Shown here piece after piece: positions 16,266 to 26,200 of a stretch of 49,456 nucleotides of DNA. The notes beneath the pieces are model-generated. The model did no database searches. It was not told the DNA's origin and saw only the letters and a list, made by a program, of their open reading frames with translations. How positions within the stretch are numbered: the stretch's first letter is position 1; each line of letters begins with the position of its first letter. The DNA comes from an uncultured Methanobacteriaceae archaeon (GTDB lineage Archaea; Methanobacteriota; Methanobacteria; Methanobacteriales; Methanobacteriaceae). The translations under genes and the position numbers were made by a program. The stretch spans positions 1 to 49,456 of the forward strand of contig CAMYKT010000011.1 of the NCBI GenBank assembly GCA_947259185.1, given 5' to 3'.

Positions 16266-16587
16266 CTAATTTGTCCCCTTATTCATAATAAACTGGTCAA
16301 TATCCATAGGTATATTATGTAGATTATTCAATATAAAACTTAAATTTTAATAGATTTTAAGTATGGTTCACAAAATAACTATTTTATGGGGTCTAATTAA
16401 ATAATATTCGCTATTTTAAATAATTAAAGCATTTTCTCTGGTTAATATAATAAATTAATGATTTAATTTTTTAAATAGGATCTTTTAAAGGTAGACTGTG
16501 AAAATAGTAAATATAATATATTAAAAGGACGAAAAGACTTATAATCTATATATTAAACTCATAATTAATTATAAAAGGTAAGATAAG
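16266..16587. other. Divergent intergenic region between hsp20 and ferredoxin
   Basis: No gene is seen. A TATA-like CTTATAATCTATATATTAAA at about 16537-16556, some 35-50 bp before the ferredoxin start, is its likely promoter. The other half should contain the hsp20 promoter; I see no clear heat-shock operator. Confidence 0.45.
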
Positions 16588-16755
16588 ATGATTGTCAAGG
16601 AATGGTGTATGTATTGTGGGGAATGCGCAGGAGTATGCCCCCGTAATCTAATTGAAGTAAGGGAACTCACTTTGAAGTTTAATGAAGACCAGTGTAAAGA
16701 ATGCAGTTTATGTATTCAGGTGTGCCCGGTAAAAGCACTACAAGAGGACAAATAA
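16588..16755 (+). CDS. Small 2[4Fe-4S] ferredoxin
   Basis: A 55-aa ferredoxin with two complete cluster-binding motifs, CMYCGECAGVCP and CKECSLCIQVCP, in a classic two-fold symmetric arrangement. It begins MIVKEWC. The gene ends 11 bp before the geranylgeranyl reductase start and the two clearly form an operon. In Methanosarcina a neighbouring ferredoxin supplies electrons to geranylgeranyl reductase for full saturation of archaeal lipids, and this pairing suggests the same job here (inference from family knowledge plus position). Confidence 0.92.
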   Translation: MIVKEWCMYCGECAGVCPRNLIEVRELTLKFNEDQCKECSLCIQVCPVKALQEDK

Positions 16756-16766
16756 GGTGGTTTATG

Positions 16767-17951
16767 ATGTTAATTGAAACTGATATTTTAGTAATAGGTG
16801 CCGGTCCAGCAGGTTCCACCGCAGCTAAACATGCTGCTGAGGGAGGGGCCCGGGTGCTCATGATGGATAAAAAATCAGAAATAGGAGCCCCTAAAAGATG
16901 TGCCGAAGGAGTATCCAATGGTGGACTGGAATCACTGGGGATTGAAAAAAATCCACGATGGATCACCAAGGAACTGGACGGTGTAAGATTAATATCTCCC
17001 AATAGAACCGATGTATGGCTCACCTCTGATAAAATAGATTTACCTGAAGCTGGATGTATCCTGGAGAGAAAGGTATTTGATAAGTACATGGCCATGGATG
17101 CTGCCCGGGCTGGAGCCCAGATTAAAATTAAAACTCTGGCCACTGGAATGGAAAAAACAGATGATGGATACCTGGTATCTGCTGAATCCATGGGAGAATC
17201 ATTCCAGGTAAAAGCTAAAATAGTCATTGCTGCTGATGGACCAGAATCCAGAGTGGCCCGCTGGGGAGGACTAAATACTACGGCTAAACCAAAGGACATG
17301 GAATCTGCAGCCCAGTTTGAAATGGCTGGTGTGGAAATGGAAAACAATAACTGTATTGAGTTCTACTTTGGTAGTGTGGCCCCGGGAGGATATGCCTGGA
17401 TATTCCCTAAAGGAGATGATATCGCCAATGTGGGACTGGGTATTTTAGCCACCAAAACTGATAAGACTGCTTATGAGCACCTCTTAGAATTTGTAGCAAG
17501 TAACCCTGCCACAGAGAATGCTCAGCCGGTAGAATTAAATATAGGTGGAGACCCGGTGGGAGGTATGCCTAAAAAACTGGCCACAGATAATCTGATGGTA
17601 ATTGGAGATGCTGCCGGACAGGTTAATCCCTTAACTGGTGGGGGAATTATCAGTGGAATGACTGGAGGGATGATTGCCGGTAAAGTTGCTGTTGAAGCCA
17701 TCAGTGAAGGTGACCTATCCCGAAAGAAACTCAAAAAATATGAGGATGAATGCCAGGAAGCCATAGGTAAATCCATTAACAAATACCTCAAAGTAAAAGA
17801 CTACATGCTCACCTTAAATGATAGTGAACTGGATTCTATTGCAGAAGCTTTCCAGGATGTTGAATTTGAGAAGGTAAGTACCACGGAACTGGTGCGAAAA
17901 CTGGTTAAAGTATCTCCCAAAGCACTATTAAAACTGGGTAAATTATTCTAA
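16767..17951 (+). CDS. Geranylgeranyl reductase (digeranylgeranylglycerophospholipid reductase), FAD-dependent
   Basis: A 394-aa flavoprotein that reduces the double bonds of geranylgeranyl chains in archaeal membrane lipids. An N-terminal Rossmann dinucleotide-binding motif, ILVIGAGPAGSTAAKHAAEGG, is followed by GAPKRCAEG (the region with the family's active-site cysteine), and the FAD-contacting LMVIGDAAGQVNPLTGGG lies about residue 278. Of two adjacent ATGs I chose the second, which lies 6 bp from the AGGTGG ribosome binding site; the first (16764) is equally possible. It is co-transcribed with the ferredoxin just upstream. Confidence 0.92.
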   Translation: MLIETDILVIGAGPAGSTAAKHAAEGGARVLMMDKKSEIGAPKRCAEGVSNGGLESLGIEKNPRWITKELDGVRLISPNRTDVWLTSDKIDLPEAGCILERKVFDKYMAMDAARAGAQIKIKTLATGMEKTDDGYLVSAESMGESFQVKAKIVIAADGPESRVARWGGLNTTAKPKDMESAAQFEMAGVEMENNNCIEFYFGSVAPGGYAWIFPKGDDIANVGLGILATKTDKTAYEHLLEFVASNPATENAQPVELNIGGDPVGGMPKKLATDNLMVIGDAAGQVNPLTGGGIISGMTGGMIAGKVAVEAISEGDLSRKKLKKYEDECQEAIGKSINKYLKVKDYMLTLNDSELDSIAEAFQDVEFEKVSTTELVRKLVKVSPKALLKLGKLF

Positions 17952-17955
17952 AACC

Positions 17956-17980
17956 AGTTTTAATTTTTTTTATTTCATTT
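17956..17980 (+). terminator. T-rich terminator region after geranylgeranyl reductase
   Basis: A stretch reading GTTTTAATTTTTTTTATTT begins within 10 bp of the stop codon and is likely to end this transcript before the convergent UbiA-like gene. Confidence 0.4.
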
Positions 17981-18022
17981 TAAATTAATTTTCATACACT
18001 TTTTTTTAATTTTTATTTTTAT

Positions 18023-18829
18023 TCAATAACCTGCTATTAAAAATACAATTAAAGCTACCAGATAAAAGACCAGCACCACTTTATGATATAAAAAATCAGC
18101 CCAGCTAATCATTTTATTTTTATCCAGAAAATTGGATAGATAAAGGGGGATGGTGGCTAAAAATGGAGGCAGGATTATTATTAAAAACTGTATACTATTC
18201 ATATCCCCCACCAGAAGAATATAGGCTAATAAAAGACAAAAAAGGACAGATAATCCGCTCATCCACTTCTTTTTTTCTTTATACATGAGATAAGTACCCA
18301 TACCTGCTAAAAACATCAGTAAATAAACACTAAAGGGCACTAAAAATACAGTCCCTAATAAAACACTGCAGGATGCCATCCTCAACACATTATTGGTCCC
18401 GGTACTACTAAATGGGGCTAAACATGTATCTTTTAATCTTAATGGAGGCAGGGTATAAATTATCTGGTTAATTATCATTAATAATAAAATAACTGTAAAT
18501 GAAGCAGGAAAACTAATAAGGGCCACGGTAAAAACCAGGATAATTAAAAGAAGAATAAATAATACTATGATTTCTGGTCTTATTTTATTCTGGATAAATG
18601 GCCTCTTACTTTTAATTTTATCCTTACTATCACTCTTTAAATCAGTGAGATCATTAAGGGCATAAAGAGCACCCCACAAAAGAGTCACCAGAATTAATCC
18701 ACCTAATATTTTGAATGGCTGGGTGGTGGTTAAATGAGAATAATAGGCATAGGTAACCACTAAAAGGTACATGTGTATATTTTTAGCTGTCCAGCTAAGC
18801 CGGGTTGATTTTAAAAGGGTTAGTATCAT
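18023..18829 (-). CDS. UbiA-family prenyltransferase-like membrane protein
   Basis: A 268-aa polytopic membrane protein with about eight or nine hydrophobic segments. The motif ALNDLTDLKSDSKDKIKSKR matches the first Asp-rich N-D-x-x-D motif of the UbiA superfamily (prenyl diphosphate binding, Mg2+) and its following basic loop. The second Asp-rich motif is weak (YLSNFLDKNK), so substrate and even activity are uncertain. I chose ATG 18829, which follows AAGGT and starts 8 bp after the upstream stop; the frame is open further up but overlaps the previous gene. It forms a two-gene operon with a P-loop NTPase. Confidence 0.75.
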   Translation of the reverse strand: MILTLLKSTRLSWTAKNIHMYLLVVTYAYYSHLTTTQPFKILGGLILVTLLWGALYALNDLTDLKSDSKDKIKSKRPFIQNKIRPEIIVLFILLLIILVFTVALISFPASFTVILLLMIINQIIYTLPPLRLKDTCLAPFSSTGTNNVLRMASCSVLLGTVFLVPFSVYLLMFLAGMGTYLMYKEKKKWMSGLSVLFCLLLAYILLVGDMNSIQFLIIILPPFLATIPLYLSNFLDKNKMISWADFLYHKVVLVFYLVALIVFLIAGY

Positions 18830-18837
18830 ATTATACC

Positions 18838-19629
18838 TTAAGGTAGCTCTAAGTATTCCAGTATCAAACGGGGACGGCAACCAAATTTGTGAAGGGCATC
18901 ATCTATTTTTTTCTGATTTATATCCTTTAAATGGCTTTTAATAATATTAATAGTTTCAGCTCTGCTGTATGATATTTCCACCACGCAGAATAAATAAGCT
19001 AAAACTTTTACCAGGATTCTGGATAACCATCCCAAATCTGTAAAAATATCATATTTTTTACCTCTTAATTGTAGCCTCCAGGCAGTCTGAAACACCAGAT
19101 TCATCTTCTTGAACTCGTTATGGAACTGAATATATTCTTTTATACAGATAAGATAGAATATAAGGGGCCAGAAAGTGTTATTACGGGTCCATAGACTAAA
19201 ACCAATAATATCCTCCTGGATGAAGTGCTGGTCATGGAATTTATCCGCAAAAAGCACCACATCATACTCTTTTAGTTTTAAGTAGGCTTCTTTTTTAGTC
19301 TCAGAACCAGTATTCATTTTTAAATCAGCGATTAATATCTTAAAAACCTGAGAGGGGGAGGTGTCTATAGATGGAAGGGTGCTACTTACTTCATAGGTTT
19401 TTAAACCGGTTTTTTTTAATGCCTGGTATATGTTGGTTGATTTACCAGTTCCTGGAGCACCTAAAACATGGATTATTTTTCCCTTACTTTCTTTTAATTT
19501 TAAAAAGGCTTTTTTAAGGTTAAGAAAAGAGCGGGTGGGCACAAAATTAGAATTATCACTCCCGGAGTTTACTTTATGTGGTCCGGTATAAATTGCTGTT
19601 TTAAGAAGTTCTTCCCGGGGAGTAGACAT
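18838..19629 (-). CDS. P-loop NTPase of unknown function
   Basis: A 263-aa protein with a clear Walker A motif GAPGTGKST (about residues 57-65) after the strand KIIHVL, and a Walker B-like VVLFADKF at about residues 125-132. The middle and C-terminal part contain aromatic, partly hydrophobic helices (FWPLIFYLICIKEYI; ILVKVLAYLFCVVEI), so membrane association is possible. I do not recognise the family. It is transcribed just ahead of the UbiA-like membrane protein, with 8 bp between them, and may act on the same process. Confidence 0.7.
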   Translation of the reverse strand: MSTPREELLKTAIYTGPHKVNSGSDNSNFVPTRSFLNLKKAFLKLKESKGKIIHVLGAPGTGKSTNIYQALKKTGLKTYEVSSTLPSIDTSPSQVFKILIADLKMNTGSETKKEAYLKLKEYDVVLFADKFHDQHFIQEDIIGFSLWTRNNTFWPLIFYLICIKEYIQFHNEFKKMNLVFQTAWRLQLRGKKYDIFTDLGWLSRILVKVLAYLFCVVEISYSRAETINIIKSHLKDINQKKIDDALHKFGCRPRLILEYLELP

Positions 19630-19781
19630 ATATTTTAATATTACATATTCCTATATAAGTAGTTTTAAGATTTTTAAAAAAATTAAAAATAGCTTATCCA
19701 ATTTCATTCTCTAAAACATGGTTTATATAGTGATAAATACAATATTTTTATAACTTTTAAGGGTACTTAAATGGTGGTCAA

Positions 19782-22130
19782 TTGAATAATAATTCTGATA
19801 CAGTAATTTCCCGGGATAAAAAAGATACAGGCAGTATTTTTAAAAAATACATATTTCCATGTATTTTACTGGTTATCTTAACTTTAATTGTTAGCTGGAT
19901 TGCCTACCAGAGAGTTCAAATCCAGATAATTATGGGTCCGGGATGGGATACTTATGCTTTTTTGGCCAATGCACTGGAGTTTGCTGGTAAGAGTATAGGA
20001 TATGCTGAGTTTGATCGACCACCCTTCATGTCATTTATTACCTCGTTTTTCTTCCGATCAGGGAATATCCATGAATCAACTATTTTCTATGTGGATGGAG
20101 GATTTTTTGTTCTGGGAGTAATAGGTTTATACTTCTTTTTAAAACTTAGATTTGATAGTATACAGAGCTTTACCGGAGCACTATTATTTGCCTCTTCACC
20201 GGTGGTCTTATCCTGGCTGGGAGTAGGTTATACTGATCTAGCCAGTGTGGCACTTTCTATCTGGGCATTGTACTTTTTAGTTCTATCTGTGGAAAAAAGT
20301 CCCTGGTTTTATTATCTGGCCTTTCCAGTAGCTATGATGGCCTTTTTAACCAGGTATACTGCGGGTTTGATTCTTTTTCCTATGATTTTGTATATTATAA
20401 TAAGTAGAAAATACTTATCTCATTTTAAAAAGATGGTTGGGGGGATAATTGCAGCTTTTATGGTATTGTTGCCTTTTTTAGTTTATAATTATCAAAATCT
20501 GGGGGATCCTATTTCGCCTTTTTTGGGGTTCTTTGCAGGATCAGAATCTTCTGGTTTAGGATCTATAGCTTATGACCCTAATCCACTCTATTATTTAACT
20601 AATTTGCCATCTTATATTGCCACTCATGGTGATTTTAGTTCTATTTTAGTATATTTGATTTTCCTAATAGTTATAGTTGGAATCCTAATCTACTTCTATG
20701 ATCTTATCCGGGAAAAACTGATGAAAAGTAGAGTTAAAGGAAAAGTCTCCAAGATACTGGAAATTCAAAGAACTGGCACTAAAATAAAATTAGGTTTTTT
20801 TACAGGATTATTATTGATATTTTTAATTACTTTTAACCGCGTATCATATATGACCAGTGAACTTATATTTTTACTATTAAGTTATGCCTCATTTACTCTT
20901 TTAAAAGATATTACTTCTAAAAAGATAGAAATTGATCTTCTTTTTTTCACCTGGTTTATGACTTATTTCATATTCCATAGCGTATTTGTGGCTAAAGTTG
21001 ATCGATATTTTTTAACAATGGCTCCTGCATTTTGTTACCTTGTGATTTTAGGGTTAAGTGAGATCTCCACTAAATTAAAAATAAAAATAAGAAAAAATAA
21101 TCTAACCTCCTGGATTTTATCATTAATTATAATATTTATTCTAATATCTTCCACAGTTTCTTATTTAAATGCCCTGCCTCAAAATGAGGACTATGTTGTT
21201 CGAGATTCAAAATTAGCAGCCTCGTGGTTTGAACAGTACGATCCGGATTATGAGAATAAACTAATATATTCTGATGGTTGGCCTGCTGTCAGCTGGTATT
21301 TAGGAACAGATGTAAAGCCCATGCCTGTATTTAAGGATGTTAGGGCTTTTAACCACGAACTACAAAAGTATGATGTTGATTATTATTTCACTCTTTATGG
21401 TAATCGTAATCTCACAGCTTATGATCAGATAGCTCAATTTGGAACTGTAACTATATTCAAGAAAAATCCGGAAAACTTTGATAATAAACCAGAAATGCTT
21501 TACATTGGCAAAAACTGGCAAAATTATCTGGATGATGTTCTGGGGTTCAGGGCCTATGTGATTAATGGAAGAAGTAGAGAATATGGTTCTAAAATTTATG
21601 ATAACAAAATAATGAATGAAGCTCTTTTTTTAGATGACTATTCTATGGATGAGCTAAAAAAATACGATACTCTATTCTTATATAATTTTGCCTGGCATAA
21701 TCAGAGTAAAGCAGAAAATTTAATCTTAGATTATGTCAAATCAGGAGGTACAGTAGTTATTGATCTTTCAGGTAATCTAGATGGAATTTATTATGGCTTA
21801 AATAATGGAATATTTTTAGATATGCTGGTCCAAAGAAAGAGTATCAAAACCCAACCAGAGATATGGATTAATCCAGATATAAAATCAGATAATGTTTCGT
21901 TTTCTCCTTTTTTATCCGATGGAGCTACATGGTATGGTGCTAATTACGAACCATTTGGTGAGAATAAAATAGAAAATTTAGTCACAGCTGATGACAAGAC
22001 TTTAATTGGTATTCAAAAAGTAGGAAAAGGAAGAATAATATGGATAGGATATAATCTAGTCTGGCATGCCTTTATTACCGAAAATAAAGCTGAGAAAAAA
22101 TTAATTGAAGATTTGGTATCAATTAGGTGA
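19782..22130 (+). CDS. GT39/PMT-like membrane glycosyltransferase with C-terminal amidotransferase-like exodomain
   Basis: A 782-aa protein. After a short cytoplasmic start, about 10-13 transmembrane helices follow. The first external loop carries GPGWDTYAFLANALEF and FDRPPFMSF, the position of the catalytic acidic residue in GT39/ArnT-type enzymes that use lipid-linked sugars. Residues from about 460 on form a soluble external domain; its last 200 residues contain LDYVKSGGTVVIDLSG and VGKGRIIWIGYN, resembling the ThuA/class I amidotransferase-like fold used for carbohydrate binding. The start is TTG behind a GGTGG site. GT4 starts directly after it, so both probably work in cell-surface glycan or glycoprotein assembly. 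Confidence 0.75.
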   Translation: MNNNSDTVISRDKKDTGSIFKKYIFPCILLVILTLIVSWIAYQRVQIQIIMGPGWDTYAFLANALEFAGKSIGYAEFDRPPFMSFITSFFFRSGNIHESTIFYVDGGFFVLGVIGLYFFLKLRFDSIQSFTGALLFASSPVVLSWLGVGYTDLASVALSIWALYFLVLSVEKSPWFYYLAFPVAMMAFLTRYTAGLILFPMILYIIISRKYLSHFKKMVGGIIAAFMVLLPFLVYNYQNLGDPISPFLGFFAGSESSGLGSIAYDPNPLYYLTNLPSYIATHGDFSSILVYLIFLIVIVGILIYFYDLIREKLMKSRVKGKVSKILEIQRTGTKIKLGFFTGLLLIFLITFNRVSYMTSELIFLLLSYASFTLLKDITSKKIEIDLLFFTWFMTYFIFHSVFVAKVDRYFLTMAPAFCYLVILGLSEISTKLKIKIRKNNLTSWILSLIIIFILISSTVSYLNALPQNEDYVVRDSKLAASWFEQYDPDYENKLIYSDGWPAVSWYLGTDVKPMPVFKDVRAFNHELQKYDVDYYFTLYGNRNLTAYDQIAQFGTVTIFKKNPENFDNKPEMLYIGKNWQNYLDDVLGFRAYVINGRSREYGSKIYDNKIMNEALFLDDYSMDELKKYDTLFLYNFAWHNQSKAENLILDYVKSGGTVVIDLSGNLDGIYYGLNNGIFLDMLVQRKSIKTQPEIWINPDIKSDNVSFSPFLSDGATWYGANYEPFGENKIENLVTADDKTLIGIQKVGKGRIIWIGYNLVWHAFITENKAEKKLIEDLVSIR

Positions 22131-22135
22131 ACCTG

Positions 22136-23303
22136 ATGAAAATTTGTATTGTTCCTACTATGTTTCCTAAATATAAGGGGGATTACTATGGTTCATTTGT
22201 TTATGATGAAGCTAAAGAACTTGTAAAAAGGGGATATGAAGTTCACGTTCTCACCCAACATAATCCTAAAATACCCTATGAAGAAATAATGGATGGAATT
22301 ATAGTTCATCGATTTAGATGGTCTGAACCAAAAAAATTTAAAGCACTTGTTCACTTTACGGGTGTTGTGGATACTTTGAGGATATTTACTTTAATTATCT
22401 CTCTTTTTTTCAATTTATTCAGATTGTCTTATAAAAATGACTTTAATATCATTCATGCTCATTCAACAATTCCAACGGGTTTAGTTGCAGTTTTAGTTTC
22501 AAAAATTATGAAAATCCCTCTTTTTATAACTGTTCATGGAATGGATGTAAATAATTATATTGAACATCCATTAAAGCATTTGATCTCATTAACACTAAAA
22601 AATTCAGATATGGTTATTACAGTGAGTAATGATCTTGCTAAAAAGGTAAAATCTTTAGGAGTAGATGGGAATAATATCAAGATTTTAAAAAATGCAGTAG
22701 ATACAAATAGATTTAAGCCATCAACTATTCAAAAGATAAGAAAAAAATATGATATCAATAAAAAAGACATCTTGATATTATTTGTTGGCTATTTAGATAC
22801 TTTTAAAGGAATTTTTGAGTTATTGGGTGTTTTTCATGAATTAAGTAAAAAAAGAGAAAATATTAAATTGATGATGGTTGGTGAGGGCCCTAAAATAACA
22901 GAAATGAAAAATAAGGTTTCAGAATTTGAATTAGAAAAATCAGTTATATTCACAGGGAAGATTTCACATAACATAATTGAAGAATATTATCAATCTGCAG
23001 ATATTTTTGTACTGCCATCTTATACTGAAGGTACTCCATTATCTATTTTAGAGGCTATGGCTTGCGGATTGCCTATTGTAAGTACAGAAGTTGGAGGGAT
23101 ACCCGAAATAATGGAATGGAAGGAATGGGTTTATAGTTTCTCCAAATGATAAAGTAAAATTAGGAATGAAATTAAATTCTCTGATTGAAGATTCAGTTTT
23201 AAGGAAGGAATTTTCTAATAGATCATCTATAATTATGACAAAAAGTTCATTTAACATAAAAAATAAGATTTCAAAGTTAACAATATTTTATAAAAATTGT
23301 TAA
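22136..23303 (+). pseudogene. GT4-family glycosyltransferase with a one-base frameshift near its end
   Basis: The frame from ATG 22136 (AGGTGA site) encodes a typical GT-B GT4 enzyme: donor-binding segment ILFVGYLDTFKG and the E-x7-E motif in TEGTPLSILEAMACGLPIVS. Right after VGGIPEIM the frame changes and stops at 23149, but the next frame continues NGRNGFIVSPNDKVKLG and runs to TAA at 23303. An extra G at 23113-23114 explains it. Without it the protein is 388 aa, normal for the family, where G-x-x-G-F-L/I-V follows directly. The shift removes only the C-terminal helices, so it may be a sequencing error or a recent mutation. It likely forms one transcript with the GT39-like gene. Confidence 0.8.
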
Positions 23304-23445
23304 AATAGAAAATTTCTTACTAGACTAGACACATCTAAGACTAATTAAATTTTACTTTCAAGTGCGAGTGGTAAAATCATATCTTAAGTTTGTTAATATT
23401 ATTTTTATAAAAAAGATTTCGAATGAAAAAATTCCTTAAAAACCT

Positions 23446-24441
23446 TTATTCGATCTTATTTACAATTCGAATTAAAAATTTATTAATTAAATAATAAGTA
23501 TGTTTGATAAATATTTGAATGGGTACTGCAATCCATATGAATGGTGTATATAAAAACAGAAAAGATGTCATTTGAAATATTTTTTGGAAATTTGTAGAAT
23601 ATTTCATTAATACTTTTAAGAATATAAATCTATTTTTATAACGATTATAATGAGATGAAAAAATGTTTTTATAAAGTTTTTTTCTTGATTTACTAATTTT
23701 ATGCCAAATTAAAGATTTAGGATTATAATAAACATCAAAGCCTACTTTCTTCGATCTAATACAATAATCTACATCTTCCCATCCGAAAAAAAGTTCTGAA
23801 TCCAATAGGCCTATTTTTTTTATTAATTCCCTTTTCAATATAATACAACAACCACTAACCCAATCTGCTTTATTAACTTTCTTAGAGTTTTGGTTTGATA
23901 AATTACCTGTTAACCAACTTATTTTACAATCGGAGGACCATGTTTCGTGAGGATGGTCATAATAGCATATTTTTGGTCCGACGATTCCCGTATTTTTATT
24001 AGATTCCGCAGTTTTTACTAGATTACATAAAAAATTTTCATCTACGACAGTATCATTATTTAAAAGAAGTATATACTCTGGGTTAAGTTTTTCCAAGGCA
24101 AAATTAATTCCAATATTATTACCTCCTGAAAAACCTTTATTTTTATTATTTCTTATCAGAAATAACTTAGTACTATTTTTTAAATTTAATTCATCATGGT
24201 CTTCAATAATTTTAATTGGCTTATTAATTTTGTTTTTACTAAAAAAGTTTGTGTGAACTTCAAGTTTTCCTTCACAATACTTTTTAATCATTTTAATCGA
24301 ATTGTCTTTAGAGTCATTATCAATTAAGATAACATCATATTTTGGGTAATTTATTTGATAAACTGACTCTAAACATTCAATCGTATCTTCCCAACCATTC
24401 CAATTCAGAATTACTATAACAACATGCTTATTATTTATCAT
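23446..24441 (-). CDS. GT2-family glycosyltransferase (rhamnosyltransferase-like)
   Basis: A 331-aa GT-A enzyme. It opens with VVIVILNWNGWEDTIECLES, has the nucleotide-binding IDNDSKDNSI, the metal-binding LLNNDTVVD (N-N-D form, common in this subfamily) and the acceptor-site segment FFGWEDVDYCIRSKK. A hydrophobic stretch near the C-terminus (FLFLYTPFIWIAVPIQIFI) suggests membrane attachment. Its first 85 residues are paralogous to the truncated gene at 27164-27439. It is transcribed toward the GT4 gene, with the flippase gene divergent. Confidence 0.88.
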   Translation of the reverse strand: MINNKHVVIVILNWNGWEDTIECLESVYQINYPKYDVILIDNDSKDNSIKMIKKYCEGKLEVHTNFFSKNKINKPIKIIEDHDELNLKNSTKLFLIRNNKNKGFSGGNNIGINFALEKLNPEYILLLNNDTVVDENFLCNLVKTAESNKNTGIVGPKICYYDHPHETWSSDCKISWLTGNLSNQNSKKVNKADWVSGCCIILKRELIKKIGLLDSELFFGWEDVDYCIRSKKVGFDVYYNPKSLIWHKISKSRKKLYKNIFSSHYNRYKNRFIFLKVLMKYSTNFQKIFQMTSFLFLYTPFIWIAVPIQIFIKHTYYLINKFLIRIVNKIE

Positions 24442-24689
24442 TTTATCATAATATTATTTAATAAGACATTTTAGCAATTTTATTTACTAAATAACCAGAC
24501 TAATTATTTATATTTAAATGGAAGTATATCTATTTTTTAAGCTGTTTGATGATTTTTTTAATAAATAATTTATTTTTGAATTTCTATGTTTAGCCCTACA
24601 AAGTTTTTTTTATTTACTTATAATTAATTTCCTAAATAATTAATCTTATTTATACTAAAAATAAATTATTCTTGATTATAGGTGGCAAT

Positions 24690-26120
24690 ATGAATCCGGT
24701 TCAACGAATAATAAAGAATATGGGCGTTACTGGGGTTTCTCAGGTTTTTTTATCAATAATTGGCTTTATTTTCATGATTTATCTGGCTAGGATTCTTGGT
24801 GAGGCGGGTTTTGGTCAATATAGCTTTGTCCTGAGTTTTACAAGCTTGTTGGTTATATTTTCTGATTTAGGAGTTTGTCAATTATTGGTAAGAGAAGTTG
24901 CAAGGGATAAAAAACTTTCTGAAAATTATACGAATAACGCTTTTTTATTAAAGATTCCTCTTTCTATATTAACTTTTTTAGGAATAGTCCTTATAGTATA
25001 TTTTCTAGATTTTAGGGGCGAATTAGTATCTTTATTATATTTGTTTGGTGTTTATAATATTTTGCAGACTTTATCTTTGACATATATTTCTCTTTTTAAT
25101 GCTTGGGAAAAAATGGAATTTGTGTCTTTGTTTTTAATAGCGGAAAAAATGATTATAGTTTGTTTAGGTTTTTTAATATTGTTTCTCGGGTATGGTCTTT
25201 TAGAAATTGGTTATATTTATTTGCTGGCGGGAATATTTGATTTGTTATTTGCTATGCTATTAACTTTTAAGAAACTTATTAAACCCAGATTTAATATTAA
25301 TCTGGATTTTCAAAAAGATCTTTTAATTAGGTCTTTGCCTTTTGGTTTGAATTCATTATTTGATGGTTTTTTCTTTAAGATTGATACTGTTCTTTTAGGT
25401 TTTTTGGTAGGGGATGTTGCGGTGGGTATTTATAATGCATCATATAATCCCCTTTTAATTTCGAGTATGATTTTAGCTACCATGGTTTCTTCTGCTCTTT
25501 ATCCAGTTATGTCTCGACAATTCAATGATTCTAATCAAATTTTAGGTTCTTTTGTTATTAGATCTTCTAAATATCTGGCTATTATTGGTTTTCCAATTGC
25601 TTTTGGTTGCTTTGTGCTTGCAGATAAGTTCATACTTCTTTTTTACGCCGGAAATTATGTTGAATCAATTTTACCTTTTCAAATACTTGCTTTTTTTATA
25701 CCATTAAGGTTAATAAGTACTATTATAGGTACTTTTTTGAGTTCCGTAAATAGGCAAGGTTTGAGAACTTTTAGTGTTTGTTTAAGTGCGTTCTTCAATG
25801 TTTTTTTGAATTTACTATTAATACCTTTATTTAGCTTTGTGGGTGCAAGTATTGCAACTGTCCTATCAGAAATGTTACTTTATTTCCTTTTCATATTTTT
25901 TATAATACGATACTACAACTTAATAAATATTAATAAAGTTTATTTAAAGCCTATTATTGGATCAGTGGTTATGGCAGGTTTTATATATTTCATAAGGGAT
26001 TTTAATTTATTATTAGTAATATTGGCGGGCTTAATACTTTATTTCAGCTTATTGATAGTTCTTAAAACTTTTAATGAAGAAGATATAAACTTATTTAAAA
26101 AACTCTTTGAATCAAAATAA
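24690..26120 (+). CDS. Wzx-like polysaccharide flippase (MATE/MOP superfamily)
   Basis: A 476-aa integral membrane protein with about 12-14 helices that moves lipid-linked oligosaccharides across the membrane. The N-terminal pattern (NMGVTGVSQVFLSIIGFIFM, then YLARILGEAGFGQYSF) is characteristic of the Polysacc_synt family, and FFFKIDTVLLGFLVGDVAVG marks the second half of the pseudo-repeat. I chose ATG 24690 because AGGTGG lies just upstream; the frame is open 18 bp further. It is surrounded by glycosyltransferases on the opposite strand, so it is the export step of the local glycan pathway. Confidence 0.9.
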   Translation: MNPVQRIIKNMGVTGVSQVFLSIIGFIFMIYLARILGEAGFGQYSFVLSFTSLLVIFSDLGVCQLLVREVARDKKLSENYTNNAFLLKIPLSILTFLGIVLIVYFLDFRGELVSLLYLFGVYNILQTLSLTYISLFNAWEKMEFVSLFLIAEKMIIVCLGFLILFLGYGLLEIGYIYLLAGIFDLLFAMLLTFKKLIKPRFNINLDFQKDLLIRSLPFGLNSLFDGFFFKIDTVLLGFLVGDVAVGIYNASYNPLLISSMILATMVSSALYPVMSRQFNDSNQILGSFVIRSSKYLAIIGFPIAFGCFVLADKFILLFYAGNYVESILPFQILAFFIPLRLISTIIGTFLSSVNRQGLRTFSVCLSAFFNVFLNLLLIPLFSFVGASIATVLSEMLLYFLFIFFIIRYYNLININKVYLKPIIGSVVMAGFIYFIRDFNLLLVILAGLILYFSLLIVLKTFNEEDINLFKKLFESK

Positions 26121-26200
26121 TGAATAAAATACTAGTTATAAAATCGAGGTAAAAACTAGTTATTCCAATTAAATTCGAGCTATAGTTCATTATAAATATA

